Of a stretch of 7,480 bases of DNA, positions 1-6,963 are shown piece by piece. Source of the stretch: an uncultured Lachnospiraceae bacterium. GTDB taxonomy: Bacteria; Bacillota; Clostridia; Lachnospirales; Lachnospiraceae. Every line of letters begins with the position of its first letter. The first letter of the stretch is position 1. The stretch is from assembly GCA_947651335.1 (NCBI GenBank), contig CANSYV010000060.1, positions 1 to 7,480 of the forward strand, given 5' to 3'. The position numbers were made by a program, and so were the translations under genes. The notes under the pieces were generated by a model. It did not search any database and was not told the origin of the DNA. It was given only the letters and a program-made list of their open reading frames with translations.

Positions 1-11
1 AGATAAAATAT

Positions 12-40
12 TTGACAAAGCACCTGTTAAGGTGTATACT
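12..40 (+). promoter_or_regulatory. Promoter of the trp operon (sigma-A type)
   Basis: A perfect -35 hexamer TTGACA lies at 12-17 and a near-perfect -10 hexamer TATACT at 35-40, with the ideal 17-bp spacing. Transcription would start at about 46-48, just ahead of the T-box leader. Such a strong promoter fits an operon controlled mainly by transcription attenuation after initiation, though that is an inference. The spacer and the bases after the -10 contain short inverted repeats (21-34 and 31-46), which could be a protein-binding site or chance. Confidence 0.9.
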
Positions 41-154
41 AACACCCATAAAAGATTTACAGGATAGAAACCGATGAGCAAGAGTAGTAAGCTGCTGCGG
101 ATATGACAGAGAGCTGCCGGCAGGTGGAAAGGCAGTGATGGAGGCGCAGACGAA

Positions 155-157
155 TGG
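155..157 (+). promoter_or_regulatory. T-box specifier codon UGG (Trp)
   Basis: TGG sits on the 3' side of the internal loop of Stem I. GAA (152-154) precedes it, and a single purine, A158, follows before the lower helix resumes at C159. This is the standard placement of a T-box specifier triplet. It reads as the tryptophan codon, which agrees with the trp genes downstream. Confidence 0.9.
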
Positions 158-307
158 ACTTGTGAGGGCAGCCCGAAACCAGCTGTTTTTAGAGAAAGTA
201 AAGGCAGCACAGAAGTAGGCGCTGACGGAAACCTGATCCGTTATCAAGCAGGTGTGTATGACAGTACATAGAGCGGAGTGGGTCTGTGAGAGGAAGCAGG
301 CCAAATT

Positions 308-349
308 GGGTGGTACCGCAGAAGTGAAGAGTATATCAGCTTTTGTCCC
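308..349 (+). promoter_or_regulatory. T-box antiterminator
   Basis: The T-box sequence GGGTGGTACCGCAG (308-321) supplies the 5' strand. GGG (308-310) can pair with CCC (347-349), and GCAGAAG (318-324) with CTTTTGT (340-346), the latter including two G-U pairs. This leaves the conserved seven-base bulge TGGTACC at 311-317, whose TGGT pairs with the tRNA 3' end. The 3' strand overlaps the 5' arm of the terminator, so the two folds exclude each other. Confidence 0.85.
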
Positions 350-379
350 TTTATTATAAGGGATGGAGGCTGTTTTTTT
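337..379 (+). terminator. Intrinsic terminator of the T-box leader
   Basis: Bases 337-351 pair with 358-372 along the whole 15-bp length, with several G-U pairs in the lower part and a TCCCTT/AAGGGA top, around a six-base loop (TATTAT). Seven T's follow at 373-379. This is the default OFF state of the leader when tRNA-Trp is charged. An in-frame ATG at 363 lies inside the 3' arm and is not a credible translation start. Confidence 0.93.
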
Positions 380-389
380 GTCGTCTGGG

Positions 390-396
390 AAAGGAG
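390..396 (+). promoter_or_regulatory. Ribosome binding site that fixes the trpE start
   Basis: AAAGGAG ends five bases before the ATG at 402. The upstream in-frame ATG at 363 has no such site and lies within the terminator stem, so translation is assigned to 402. Confidence 0.88.
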
Positions 397-401
397 TTTT
401 T

Positions 402-1877
402 ATGAAGCCTTCATGCGAACAGATTTTAGAATATGCGAAAGAATATGACATGGTGCCGGTGTGCAGGGAGATGTATGCAGATATCATTACCCCCATCGGA
501 CTTTTGAAGAAGATAGCCAGGCAGAGTTCCTATTATTATCTTCTGGAAAGTGTGGAAGGGGGAGAAAAATGGGGGCGCTATTCTTTCCTGGGTTATGATC
601 CGGTGATGCGGGTATACTGTCAGGACGGCACAGTCACCATAGAAGAAAAGGGGGAGACAAGGACTGTACAGACCCGCCGGCCTATGGACGTGGTGAGGGA
701 GATCATGAAACAGTACAAAGCTCCCAGGATTGAAGGGTTTCCCCCTTTTGCAGGAGGATTTGTGGGATACTTTGCCTATTCCATGATTGGATATGCAGAA
801 CCGGTTTTAGAGATTCAGAACAGTACCTTTCATGATTTTGATTTGATGCTGTTTGATAAAGTCATTGCCTATGATCATCTGCGGCAGAAAATCTATCTGA
901 TTGTCAATATGAAGACAGACAAAGTGATGGAAAATTACGGAAAGGCGGCTGCGGAACTGGAGGCCATGGCGGTGATGACAGCCTCTGCCAGACCGGAACC
1001 GGAAAAGAAGCGGGTGTCCCGGGAGAAGGTACAGTTTACCTGCAGTGTATCCAAGGAGGAATACTGCAGTGCAGTGGAAAAAACCAAAGAATACATCCGG
1101 GCAGGAGATATTTTCCAGGCGGTGATTTCCAGACAGTTTCAGAGCCCCTATGAGGGCAGTCTTCTGAATGCCTACCGGGTGCTGCGGACCACCAATCCGT
1201 CCCCTTATATGGTATATATGAATATTGACGGTGAAGAGATTATGAGTACCTCTCCGGAGACACTGGTGCGGCTGGATGGGGGCCGGCTGGTGACTTTCCC
1301 GGTGGCAGGGTCCCGTCCAAGAGGGAAAACACCCCAGGAGGACCAGGCGCTGGAACAGGAGCTTCTTCAGGACGAAAAGGAGCTGGCAGAGCACAATATG
1401 CTGGTGGATCTGGGCAGAAATGACCTGGGAAAAATATCGGAATTTAACAGCATAGCAGTCACCCAATACCAGATGATACACCGGTATTCCAGAATTATGC
1501 ACATCTGTTCTCAGGTGGAAGGAGAGATTAGAAAAGACTGTGACGGCCTGGACGCAGTAGAGGCTGTGCTCCCGGCGGGAACCCTGTCCGGCGCGCCGAA
1601 GATCCGTGCCTGCGAGATTATACAGGAGCTGGAAAACAGGGAGCGGGGAATTTATGGCGGTGCCCTGGGTTATCTGGACTTTACGGGAAATCTGGATACC
1701 TGTATTGCCATACGGATGGCGGTGAAAAAGGACGGCATGGTCTATGTACAGGCAGGCGGCGGCATTGTGGCGGACAGTGTGCCGGAAAGAGAGTATGAGG
1801 AATCCGCCAACAAGGCCATGGCGGTGATTCAGGCAGTAGAACAGGCACAGGAGGTGGAAGAATCGTGCTTCTTTTGA
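402..1877 (+). CDS. trpE: Anthranilate synthase component I (TrpE)
   Basis: The enzyme converts chorismate and ammonia, supplied by TrpG from glutamine, into anthranilate and pyruvate, the committed step of tryptophan synthesis. It acts in the cytoplasm as a TrpE-TrpG complex. The protein has 491 residues, a usual family length. The N-terminal domain carries LLES at 47-50, the element that binds tryptophan in feedback-sensitive TrpE. The chorismate-binding domain runs from about residue 217 (SKEEY) to 475. It includes GRNDLG (from 338), LPAGTLSGAPK (390-400) and YVQAGGGIVADS (448-459). The combination of LLES with trpG next door favours TrpE over the related PabB or isochorismate synthases. 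The start at 402 is chosen from its Shine-Dalgarno site. The gene's last 13 nt overlap trpG. Expression depends on the T-box leader just upstream. Confidence 0.97.
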   Translation: MKPSCEQILEYAKEYDMVPVCREMYADIITPIGLLKKIARQSSYYYLLESVEGGEKWGRYSFLGYDPVMRVYCQDGTVTIEEKGETRTVQTRRPMDVVREIMKQYKAPRIEGFPPFAGGFVGYFAYSMIGYAEPVLEIQNSTFHDFDLMLFDKVIAYDHLRQKIYLIVNMKTDKVMENYGKAAAELEAMAVMTASARPEPEKKRVSREKVQFTCSVSKEEYCSAVEKTKEYIRAGDIFQAVISRQFQSPYEGSLLNAYRVLRTTNPSPYMVYMNIDGEEIMSTSPETLVRLDGGRLVTFPVAGSRPRGKTPQEDQALEQELLQDEKELAEHNMLVDLGRNDLGKISEFNSIAVTQYQMIHRYSRIMHICSQVEGEIRKDCDGLDAVEAVLPAGTLSGAPKIRACEIIQELENRERGIYGGALGYLDFTGNLDTCIAIRMAVKKDGMVYVQAGGGIVADSVPEREYEESANKAMAVIQAVEQAQEVEESCFF

Positions 1878-2431
1878 TTGATAATTACGATAGTTTTTCT
1901 TACAATCTGGTGCAGATGTTCGGCTGTCTGAATCCGGATATCCGGGTGGTGAGAAACGATGCCGTGACGGTGGGGGAAATCCGCGGGATGCATCCCAGCC
2001 ATGTGGTGCTCTCACCTGGCCCGGGCTATCCGGCACAGGCGGGAATCTGTGAGGAGGCGGTGAGAAAGCTGGCAGGGGAGGTTCCCATATTGGGTGTGTG
2101 TCTGGGGCACCAGGCAGTCTGTGAAGCCTTTGGGGCAGTGACCGCTCCTGCCGGGCAGCTGATGCACGGAAAACAGAGTCTGGTGAAAATAGAAAAGGAC
2201 TGTCCTCTATTTCAGGGACTGCCAGGTGAGATCCTGGCGGCCAGGTATCACTCCCTGGCTGTGAAAAGGGAAACCATGCCGGATTGTCTGCAGGTGGCTG
2301 CTGTGGACAAAAACGGGGAGGTCATGGCAGCGGCCCACAGGGAATTTCCGGTCTTCGGAGTGCAGTTTCATCCGGAGTCCATATTGACGCCTATGGGAAA
2401 GAAAATATTGGAAAATTTTATAAATGTGTAA
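1865..2431 (+). CDS. trpG: Anthranilate synthase component II, glutamine amidotransferase (TrpG)
   Basis: TrpG hydrolyses glutamine and channels ammonia to TrpE for anthranilate formation. It is a 188-residue, single-domain class I amidotransferase with no fused TrpD domain. The N-terminus LLIDNYDSFSYNL is typical of TrpG/PabA. SPGPGYPAQAG (50-60) helps form the glutamine pocket, the nucleophile is Cys79 in GVCLGHQ, and the triad is completed by His169 and Glu171 in FHPES. Translation starts at GTG 1865, nine bases after AGGAGGT (1849-1855), which lies inside trpE. The 13-nt overlap suggests coupled, balanced synthesis of the two subunits. TrpG and PabA are near-identical in type, so it might also serve p-aminobenzoate synthesis. 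The sequence does not settle that. Confidence 0.96.
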   Translation: MLLLIDNYDSFSYNLVQMFGCLNPDIRVVRNDAVTVGEIRGMHPSHVVLSPGPGYPAQAGICEEAVRKLAGEVPILGVCLGHQAVCEAFGAVTAPAGQLMHGKQSLVKIEKDCPLFQGLPGEILAARYHSLAVKRETMPDCLQVAAVDKNGEVMAAAHREFPVFGVQFHPESILTPMGKKILENFINV

Positions 2432-2467
2432 TATAAGAAACCTTCAAAAGGATCAGGAGGTAATGGG

Positions 2468-3481
2468 ATGATTCAGGAAGCTATTTATCAGTTGATTAAC
2501 GGAAAAGACCTGACGTTTGAACAGGCGGAACAGGTCATGGAAGAAATGATGAGCGGGGAAGCTACCCAGGCGCAGATGGGCGGATTCCTTGTTGCGCTGA
2601 GACAGCAGGGAGAGACCATTGATGAAATTACGGCGTTTGCCCAGGTGATGCGCAAGAAAGGCATTAAGATTGAGCCGAAACGGGATGTGATTGATATTGT
2701 GGGCACAGGGGGAGATGAAGCGGGAACCTTTAACATTTCCACCACGTCGGCGTTCGTTGTGGCGGCCGGAGGGGTTCCGGTGGCAAAACACGGGAACCGG
2801 AGTGTTTCCAGCAAAAGCGGCGCCGCGGATGTGCTGGAGCGGCTGGGGGCCAATCTGAGCCTCACAGCGGAGCAGAACGAGAAAATCCTGGCTGCCTGTG
2901 ATGTGTGCTTTTTATTCGCCCCAGTCTACCACTCTTCTATGAAATACGCGGCTCCGGTGAGAAAAGAATTGGGAGTGCGCACAGTATTTAACATTCTGGG
3001 CCCACTGTCCAACCCGGCCGCTGCCACCATGCAGCTTCTGGGAGTATATGATAAGAAGCTGGCGGAGCCCCTGGCCAGAGTATTGTCTAATCTGGGAGTG
3101 GTGAGGGGCGTGGCGGTCTGCGGAGAGGACGGTCTGGATGAGATTACCCTCACCGGGGAGACCTCTGTCTATGAAATCCGTGAAGGTGAAATCCGCTCCT
3201 ACACCATCACACCGGAACAGTTTGGACTGCGCCGCTGTGCTCTTGAGGAACTGGTGGGCGGGGACCCTGAGGAAAATGCGGCCATCACAAAAGATGTGCT
3301 CACAGGAAAGGAGACAGGGCCCAAGAGAGATATTGTACTGATGAATGCTGGCATGAGCTTATATCTGGGAAAAGACGGCATCTCAGTGCAGGACGGTATC
3401 AGGCAGGCGGCAGAACTCATTGACAGCGGGAAAGCATATGAGAAGCTGCAGGAATTTATCAAGTTGACGCGGGGTGAATAA
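2468..3481 (+). CDS. trpD: Anthranilate phosphoribosyltransferase (TrpD)
   Basis: TrpD transfers the phosphoribosyl group of PRPP to anthranilate, giving phosphoribosylanthranilate. The 337-residue length is normal for a stand-alone TrpD. An N-terminal helical domain (about 1-70) precedes the PRPP-binding region with GTGGD at 79-83, FNISTT at 88-93 and KHGNRSVSSKSG at 107-118. VYHSSMKYAAPVRKELG (153-169) contributes to the anthranilate site, and Asp224-Glu225 in DGLDEI is the metal-binding pair. These features fit TrpD rather than the related pyrimidine nucleoside phosphorylases. The ATG at 2468 is preceded by AGGAGGT (2455-2461) at six bases. The 36-nt gap after trpG is the only real spacer in the operon and holds this site. 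The stop overlaps the trpC start. Confidence 0.97.
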   Translation: MIQEAIYQLINGKDLTFEQAEQVMEEMMSGEATQAQMGGFLVALRQQGETIDEITAFAQVMRKKGIKIEPKRDVIDIVGTGGDEAGTFNISTTSAFVVAAGGVPVAKHGNRSVSSKSGAADVLERLGANLSLTAEQNEKILAACDVCFLFAPVYHSSMKYAAPVRKELGVRTVFNILGPLSNPAAATMQLLGVYDKKLAEPLARVLSNLGVVRGVAVCGEDGLDEITLTGETSVYEIREGEIRSYTITPEQFGLRRCALEELVGGDPEENAAITKDVLTGKETGPKRDIVLMNAGMSLYLGKDGISVQDGIRQAAELIDSGKAYEKLQEFIKLTRGE

Positions 3482-4271
3482 AACAGTGATTTTAGATGAG
3501 ATTGTAAAAGCTGCCAGAAAAAGAGTGAGCCGGGAAAAAAGTGAGCAGGGGCTGGAGGAAATGAAAGAACAGGCACTGTCCATAAAGTCCCGGACCGGTT
3601 TTCCCTTTGAGGGGATGCTCCATGAGGGGAAGATGCAGTTTATCTGTGAGGTGAAGAAAGCCTCCCCTTCCAAGGGGGTGATTGCCCAGGACTTTCCTTA
3701 TGTGGACATTGCCCGGGAATATGAACGGGCAGGGGCGGGGGCAGTTTCCGTTTTGACAGAACCGGAATTTTTCCAGGGCTCTCCCCGGTATTTAAAGGAG
3801 ATACGAAAACAGGTAAGCATCCCTCTCCTGCGAAAAGATTTTATCATAGACCCTTATCAGATTTACCAGGCGAAGGTGCTGGGAGCGGATGCGGTGCTGT
3901 TGATTGTTTCGATTCTGGATCAGGCTGCAATCCGGGAATATCTGGGTATCTGTGACAGTCTGGGTCTGTCGGCGCTGGTGGAGGCCCACGATGAAAAAGA
4001 GCTGGAACAGGCGCTGGAGGCCGGAGCACGGGTCATTGGTGTGAACAACCGGAATCTGAAAGATTTTACCGTGGATATAGAAAACAGTATCCGGCTGAGA
4101 AGCAGGGCCCCTGAGAAGATTGCTTTTGTGGCGGAGAGCGGCATTGCCTACAGGCAGGATGTCCAGCGGCTGGAAGAAGCCAGGGTAAACGGAGTGCTCA
4201 TCGGTGAGACCCTGATGAGAAGCCCGGATAAAAAGGCCATGCTGGACCGGCTGAGGGGGCTTATCCCATGA
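3474..4271 (+). CDS. trpC: Indole-3-glycerol phosphate synthase (TrpC)
   Basis: TrpC closes the indole ring, turning carboxyphenylamino-deoxyribulose phosphate into indole-3-glycerol phosphate with loss of CO2 and water. It is a monofunctional 265-residue TIM barrel, not the TrpC-TrpF fusion of enteric bacteria. Expected catalytic residues are visible by family comparison: Glu59 and Lys61 in CEVKKASPSKG, Lys121 in LLRKDF, Glu170 in LVEAHD, Asn192 in GVNNRNL and Ser222 in AESGI. The GTG at 3474 is chosen because it gives the usual N-terminus (VILDEIV) and no other start fits. It overlaps the trpD stop by 8 nt. No Shine-Dalgarno sequence stands at a normal distance (AGGA at 3450-3453 is 20 bases away), so translation probably depends on coupling to trpD. 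Confidence 0.96.
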   Translation: MNKTVILDEIVKAARKRVSREKSEQGLEEMKEQALSIKSRTGFPFEGMLHEGKMQFICEVKKASPSKGVIAQDFPYVDIAREYERAGAGAVSVLTEPEFFQGSPRYLKEIRKQVSIPLLRKDFIIDPYQIYQAKVLGADAVLLIVSILDQAAIREYLGICDSLGLSALVEAHDEKELEQALEAGARVIGVNNRNLKDFTVDIENSIRLRSRAPEKIAFVAESGIAYRQDVQRLEEARVNGVLIGETLMRSPDKKAMLDRLRGLIP

Positions 4272-4915
4272 GGTCTGTGAGTATGGAAAAGGCAGGAACA
4301 CAGACGAAGGTGAAAATCTGCGGCCTGACCCGGATGGAAGACGTGATGTGCGTCAATCAGTGCCGCCCAGATTATGCGGGATTCGTGTTTGCCAAAAGCA
4401 GGAGGCAGGTATCTTCTGCGCAGGCAGAGGGGCTTCGCAGGGCTATGGATTCGGAAATTCTGTCTGTGGGAGTTTTCGTCAACGGGGACATAGATGAAAT
4501 CATAAGGCTTGTTGAGAAAAGAGTGATTGACGTGATTCAGCTGCACGGAGATGAGGATGCCGGGTATCTGAAACGGCTGTCCAAATGTGTGGAAGTGCCC
4601 ATTATCCGGGCTGTGCGGGTGCAGAGCCGGGAGCAGATTCTGGCGGTTCAGGAGCAGGCGTGCGATTATCTGCTTCTGGATACGTACCTGCCCGGCCAGT
4701 ACGGCGGGGGCGGACAGACCTTTGACCCGGCGTTGATTCCGCCTTTATGTAAGCCCTGGTTTCTGGCAGGGGGCCTGGACAGCGAAAATGTTGTGGAAAA
4801 GATACAGGCATATCATCCCTTTGGGGTGGATGTGAGCAGTAAAGTGGAGACTGAGGGAAAAAAAGACCCGGAGAAAATCCGGGAATTTATAGAAAGAGTA
4901 AGGAGATTGGCATAG
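4268..4915 (+). CDS. trpF: Phosphoribosylanthranilate isomerase (TrpF)
   Basis: TrpF isomerises phosphoribosylanthranilate to the ribulose derivative used by TrpC; its position directly after trpC does not follow pathway order. It is a 215-residue TIM barrel. The general base is Cys18 in KVKICGLTR and the general acid is Asp138 in [19 protein letters not shown], by family comparison. [11 protein letters not shown] (38-48), VIQLHGDED (89-97) and the phosphate-binding FLAGGL and FGVDVSS segments are also present. The usual Gly after DVSS is Lys here (DVSSKVE). The ATG at 4268 forms an ATGA overlap with the trpC stop, with GAGGGGG at 4253-4259 upstream. A second in-frame ATG at 4283 would trim five residues and is also possible, because the family core begins only at residue 14. 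Confidence 0.95.
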   Translation: MRSVSMEKAGTQTKVKICGLTRMEDVMCVNQCRPDYAGFVFAKSRRQVSSAQAEGLRRAMDSEILSVGVFVNGDIDEIIRLVEKRVIDVIQLHGDEDAGYLKRLSKCVEVPIIRAVRVQSREQILAVQEQACDYLLLDTYLPGQYGGGGQTFDPALIPPLCKPWFLAGGLDSENVVEKIQAYHPFGVDVSSKVETEGKKDPEKIREFIERVRRLA

Positions 4916-4917
4916 AG

Positions 4918-6102
4918 ATGAATAATGGTAAGTTTGGTATTTTCGGCGGGCAGTACGTGCCGGAAACATTGATGACAGCAGTCCATGAGGTGGAGCAGGC
5001 TTATGAGAAATATAAAGCCGACCCGGAATTTCAGGCGGAGCTGGATGATCTGCTGAAGAATTATGCAGGCAGGCCGTCCCTGCTGTATTACGCGGAGAAA
5101 ATGACGAAAGATCTGAATGGGGCAAAGATTTATATCAAAAGGGAAGACCTGAATCATACAGGGTCCCATAAGATCAACAATGTGCTGGGCCAGGTGCTGC
5201 TGGCGAAGAAAATGGGGAAAACCCGCGTAATCGCCGAGACCGGGGCAGGCCAGCACGGTGTGGCCACAGCCACGGCGGCAGCGCTGATGGATATGGAATG
5301 CGAGATTTTCATGGGCAAAGAGGACACAGACCGCCAGGCGCTGAATGTGTTTCGGATGGAGCTTCTGGGGGCAAAAGTCCACGCGGTGACCAGCGGCACC
5401 ATGACGCTGAAAGACGCGGTGAATGAGACTATGCGGGAATGGACCCGGCGGGTGGACGATACGTTCTATGTGCTGGGGTCTGTGATGGGCCCCCACCCAT
5501 ATCCTGTGATTGTGCGGGATTTCCAGAAAATCGTGGGGGAGGAAATCAAAGAACAGCTCATGGAGCGGGAAGGACGCCTGCCAGATGCGGTGCTGGCCTG
5601 TGTGGGCGGAGGAAGCAACGCCATGGGCGCGTTTTATGAATTTATACCGGAAGTTTCTGTGAAATTAATCGGCTGTGAGGCGGCAGGTCTGGGCGTGGAT
5701 ACGGCACAGCACGCGGCTGCGGTGGAAAAGGGCAGTGTGGGGGTATTCCACGGGATGAAGTCCTTATTCTGCCAGGACCAGGACGGACAGATCGCCCCGG
5801 TGTACTCCATATCCGCAGGGCTGGATTATCCGGGAATCGGGCCGGAACACGCATACCTGGCCGAGACAGGCAGGGCGTCTTATGTGCCTGTGACTGATGA
5901 AGAAGCAGTGGAGGCTTTCGAGTATTTGTCCAGGATGGAAGGAATTATCCCGGCACTGGAAAGCGCCCATGCGGTGGCTTATGCGAAGAAAATTGCGCCA
6001 GAGATGGGAAAAGATCAGATTATTGTTGTGAATTTATCCGGCAGAGGAGACAAAGATGTGGCGGCGATTGCCAGATACAGGGGGGTAGAGATTTATGAGT
6101 GA
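4918..6102 (+). CDS. trpB: Tryptophan synthase beta chain (TrpB)
   Basis: TrpB is the PLP-dependent subunit that joins indole, received through a tunnel from TrpA, with serine to make tryptophan. The 394-residue length and conserved N-terminus ([13 protein letters not shown]) mark it as the major TrpB1 type that pairs with TrpA, not TrpB2. Lys85 in HTGSHKINN forms the Schiff base with PLP and Glu107 in AETGAGQHG is the catalytic acid, by alignment with the enteric enzyme. [10 protein letters not shown] binds the cofactor phosphate. LESAHA and LSGRGDKD near the C-terminus are also conserved. Translation starts at ATG 4918, two bases after the trpF stop, with AGGAG at 4901-4905 slightly far away. 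Its last 8 nt overlap trpA, as expected for subunits made in equal amounts. Confidence 0.98.
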   Translation: MNNGKFGIFGGQYVPETLMTAVHEVEQAYEKYKADPEFQAELDDLLKNYAGRPSLLYYAEKMTKDLNGAKIYIKREDLNHTGSHKINNVLGQVLLAKKMGKTRVIAETGAGQHGVATATAAALMDMECEIFMGKEDTDRQALNVFRMELLGAKVHAVTSGTMTLKDAVNETMREWTRRVDDTFYVLGSVMGPHPYPVIVRDFQKIVGEEIKEQLMEREGRLPDAVLACVGGGSNAMGAFYEFIPEVSVKLIGCEAAGLGVDTAQHAAAVEKGSVGVFHGMKSLFCQDQDGQIAPVYSISAGLDYPGIGPEHAYLAETGRASYVPVTDEEAVEAFEYLSRMEGIIPALESAHAVAYAKKIAPEMGKDQIIVVNLSGRGDKDVAAIARYRGVEIYE

Positions 6103-6874
6103 TAGAATTGCGAGAGCATTTGACCATGGAAAAGCATTTATACCATTTATTACAGGGGGAGACACCAGTCTGGAGGTAACCAGGCAGCTGCTCATTGCCA
6201 TGGAAGAAGCAGGAGCGGACTTAGTGGAGATCGGACTGCCCTTTTCCGACCCCATCGCAGAGGGCGTGGTGATCCAGCAGGCCAATGAGCGGGCGCTGGC
6301 GGCGGGATGTACTACGGATAAATTATTTGATGTGGTAAAAGAAGCGAGAAAGACTGTGGAGATTCCTCTGGTTTTTCTCACATATATTAATCCCATTTTC
6401 ACTTATGGGAAAGAAAAATTCATGAAACGGTGTGTGGAGTGCGGGATAGACGGCCTGATCGTGCCGGATCTGCCCCTGGAGGAAAAGGGGGAGATTCAGC
6501 AGGTGTGCAGAGAATACGGCGTATCCATCATATCCCTGATTGCCCCCACATCAAAGGAGAGGATCAAGGCCATTGCCCAGGAAGCGGAAGGGTTCATCTA
6601 TGTGATCTCATCCCTGGGGGTTACCGGAGTGAGAAAAGAAATCACCACAGATGTGGCAGAAATGACAGACATGGTGCGCCAGGTGACAGATGTGCCCTGC
6701 GCCGTCGGTTTCGGCATATCCACCCCGGAGCAGGCAGAGTATATGGCCAGTGTCTCAGACGGGGCCATTGTGGGGTCTGCCATTGTGCGTCTGGTGGAGC
6801 AGTATGGGGAAGAATGTGTTCCTGTGGTGGCGGATTATGTGAGGAAGATGAAAGGGGCTGTGGAGAGGGCCTGA
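6095..6874 (+). CDS. trpA: Tryptophan synthase alpha chain (TrpA)
   Basis: TrpA cleaves indole-3-glycerol phosphate to indole and glyceraldehyde 3-phosphate and passes indole to TrpB in the alpha2-beta2 complex. It is a 259-residue TIM barrel. Glu45 in [10 protein letters not shown] matches catalytic Glu49 of the Salmonella enzyme. The second catalytic residue there, Asp60 in the usual PLADG, is Glu56 here (PIAEG), and the next residue is Val rather than the common Pro. Loop 6 keeps the GVTG threonine (Thr177) within [11 protein letters not shown], and GFGIST near the end helps bind phosphate. The protein otherwise looks intact, so an active enzyme is likely. ATG 6095 lies inside the end of trpB, with GGGGGT at 6081-6086 as ribosome site. 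No terminator is seen after the stop. Confidence 0.96.
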   Translation: MSDRIARAFDHGKAFIPFITGGDTSLEVTRQLLIAMEEAGADLVEIGLPFSDPIAEGVVIQQANERALAAGCTTDKLFDVVKEARKTVEIPLVFLTYINPIFTYGKEKFMKRCVECGIDGLIVPDLPLEEKGEIQQVCREYGVSIISLIAPTSKERIKAIAQEAEGFIYVISSLGVTGVRKEITTDVAEMTDMVRQVTDVPCAVGFGISTPEQAEYMASVSDGAIVGSAIVRLVEQYGEECVPVVADYVRKMKGAVERA

Positions 6875-6882
6875 AAAATCCA

Positions 6883-6911
6883 TTTACACCTGTTCATACT
6901 TCCGTTATAAT
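6883..6911 (+). promoter_or_regulatory. Promoter for the 63-residue gene
   Basis: TTTACA at 6883-6888 and a perfect TATAAT at 6906-6911 are separated by 17 bp, an almost ideal sigma-A promoter. It begins nine bases after the trpA stop. Transcription would start near 6918, leaving a leader of about 46 bases. That leader has a weak A/T hairpin (AAAAAC 6927-6932 with GTTTTT 6938-6943). The small gene can therefore be expressed independently of tryptophan supply. Confidence 0.82.
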
Positions 6912-6963
6912 AAGAGAGTAGCTAGAAAAAACAAGAAGTTTTTGGAAGAAAGCAGGTGAGTGT

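Larger units (their letters stand above)
47..379 (+). promoter_or_regulatory. Tryptophan-specific T-box riboswitch leader
   Basis: This untranslated leader senses the charging state of tRNA-Trp and decides whether transcription reaches trpE. Stem I can be followed directly. CAAG (79-82) pairs with CTTG (159-162), CTGCG (95-99) with CGCAG (145-149), and CTGCC (114-118) with GGCAG (131-135). The conserved AGAGAG element is at 108-113, and the loop-E-like AGTA/GAA elements flank the specifier loop. A further hairpin pairs ACCTG (231-235) with CAGGT (249-253) around CCGTTATC, as in the Stem III region of many T-boxes. The conserved T-box sequence GGGTGGTACCGC begins at 308, and mutually exclusive antiterminator and terminator structures follow. 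In the known mechanism uncharged tRNA pairs its anticodon with the specifier and its NCCA end with the T-box bulge, stabilising the antiterminator. The exact 5' end is inferred from the promoter. Confidence 0.95.

Noticed and set aside
21..28. The 8-mer CACCTGTT occurs in both the trp promoter (21-28) and the promoter after trpA (6887-6894) as a possible shared operator
   Set aside because: It sits at different positions relative to the -35 hexamers and is not symmetrical in the second copy; a shared 8-mer in 7.5 kb is weak evidence.
138..218. A 26-codon open frame inside the leader, with a purine-rich stretch before its ATG, as a possible leader peptide
   Set aside because: It contains no tryptophan codon in frame, lies within T-box Stem I and linker, and the TGG specifier is read out of its frame. 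The T-box explains this region fully.
363..401. N-terminal extension of TrpE from an in-frame ATG at 363 (13 extra residues)
   Set aside because: The ATG lies inside the 3' arm of the leader terminator, has no ribosome site, and would encode the T tract. The ATG at 402 has AAAGGAG at the right distance and gives a normal TrpE.
807..2036. A 409-codon open frame on the - strand
   Set aside because: It is antisense to trpE and the start of trpG, has a low-complexity His/Arg/Pro-rich composition and no recognisable domain; it is a by-product of the trpE coding pattern.
6927..6943. AAAAAC/GTTTTT hairpin before the 63-residue gene as a terminator
   Set aside because: It has only six mostly A-T pairs and no T tract beyond the stem, so it is too weak to terminate.
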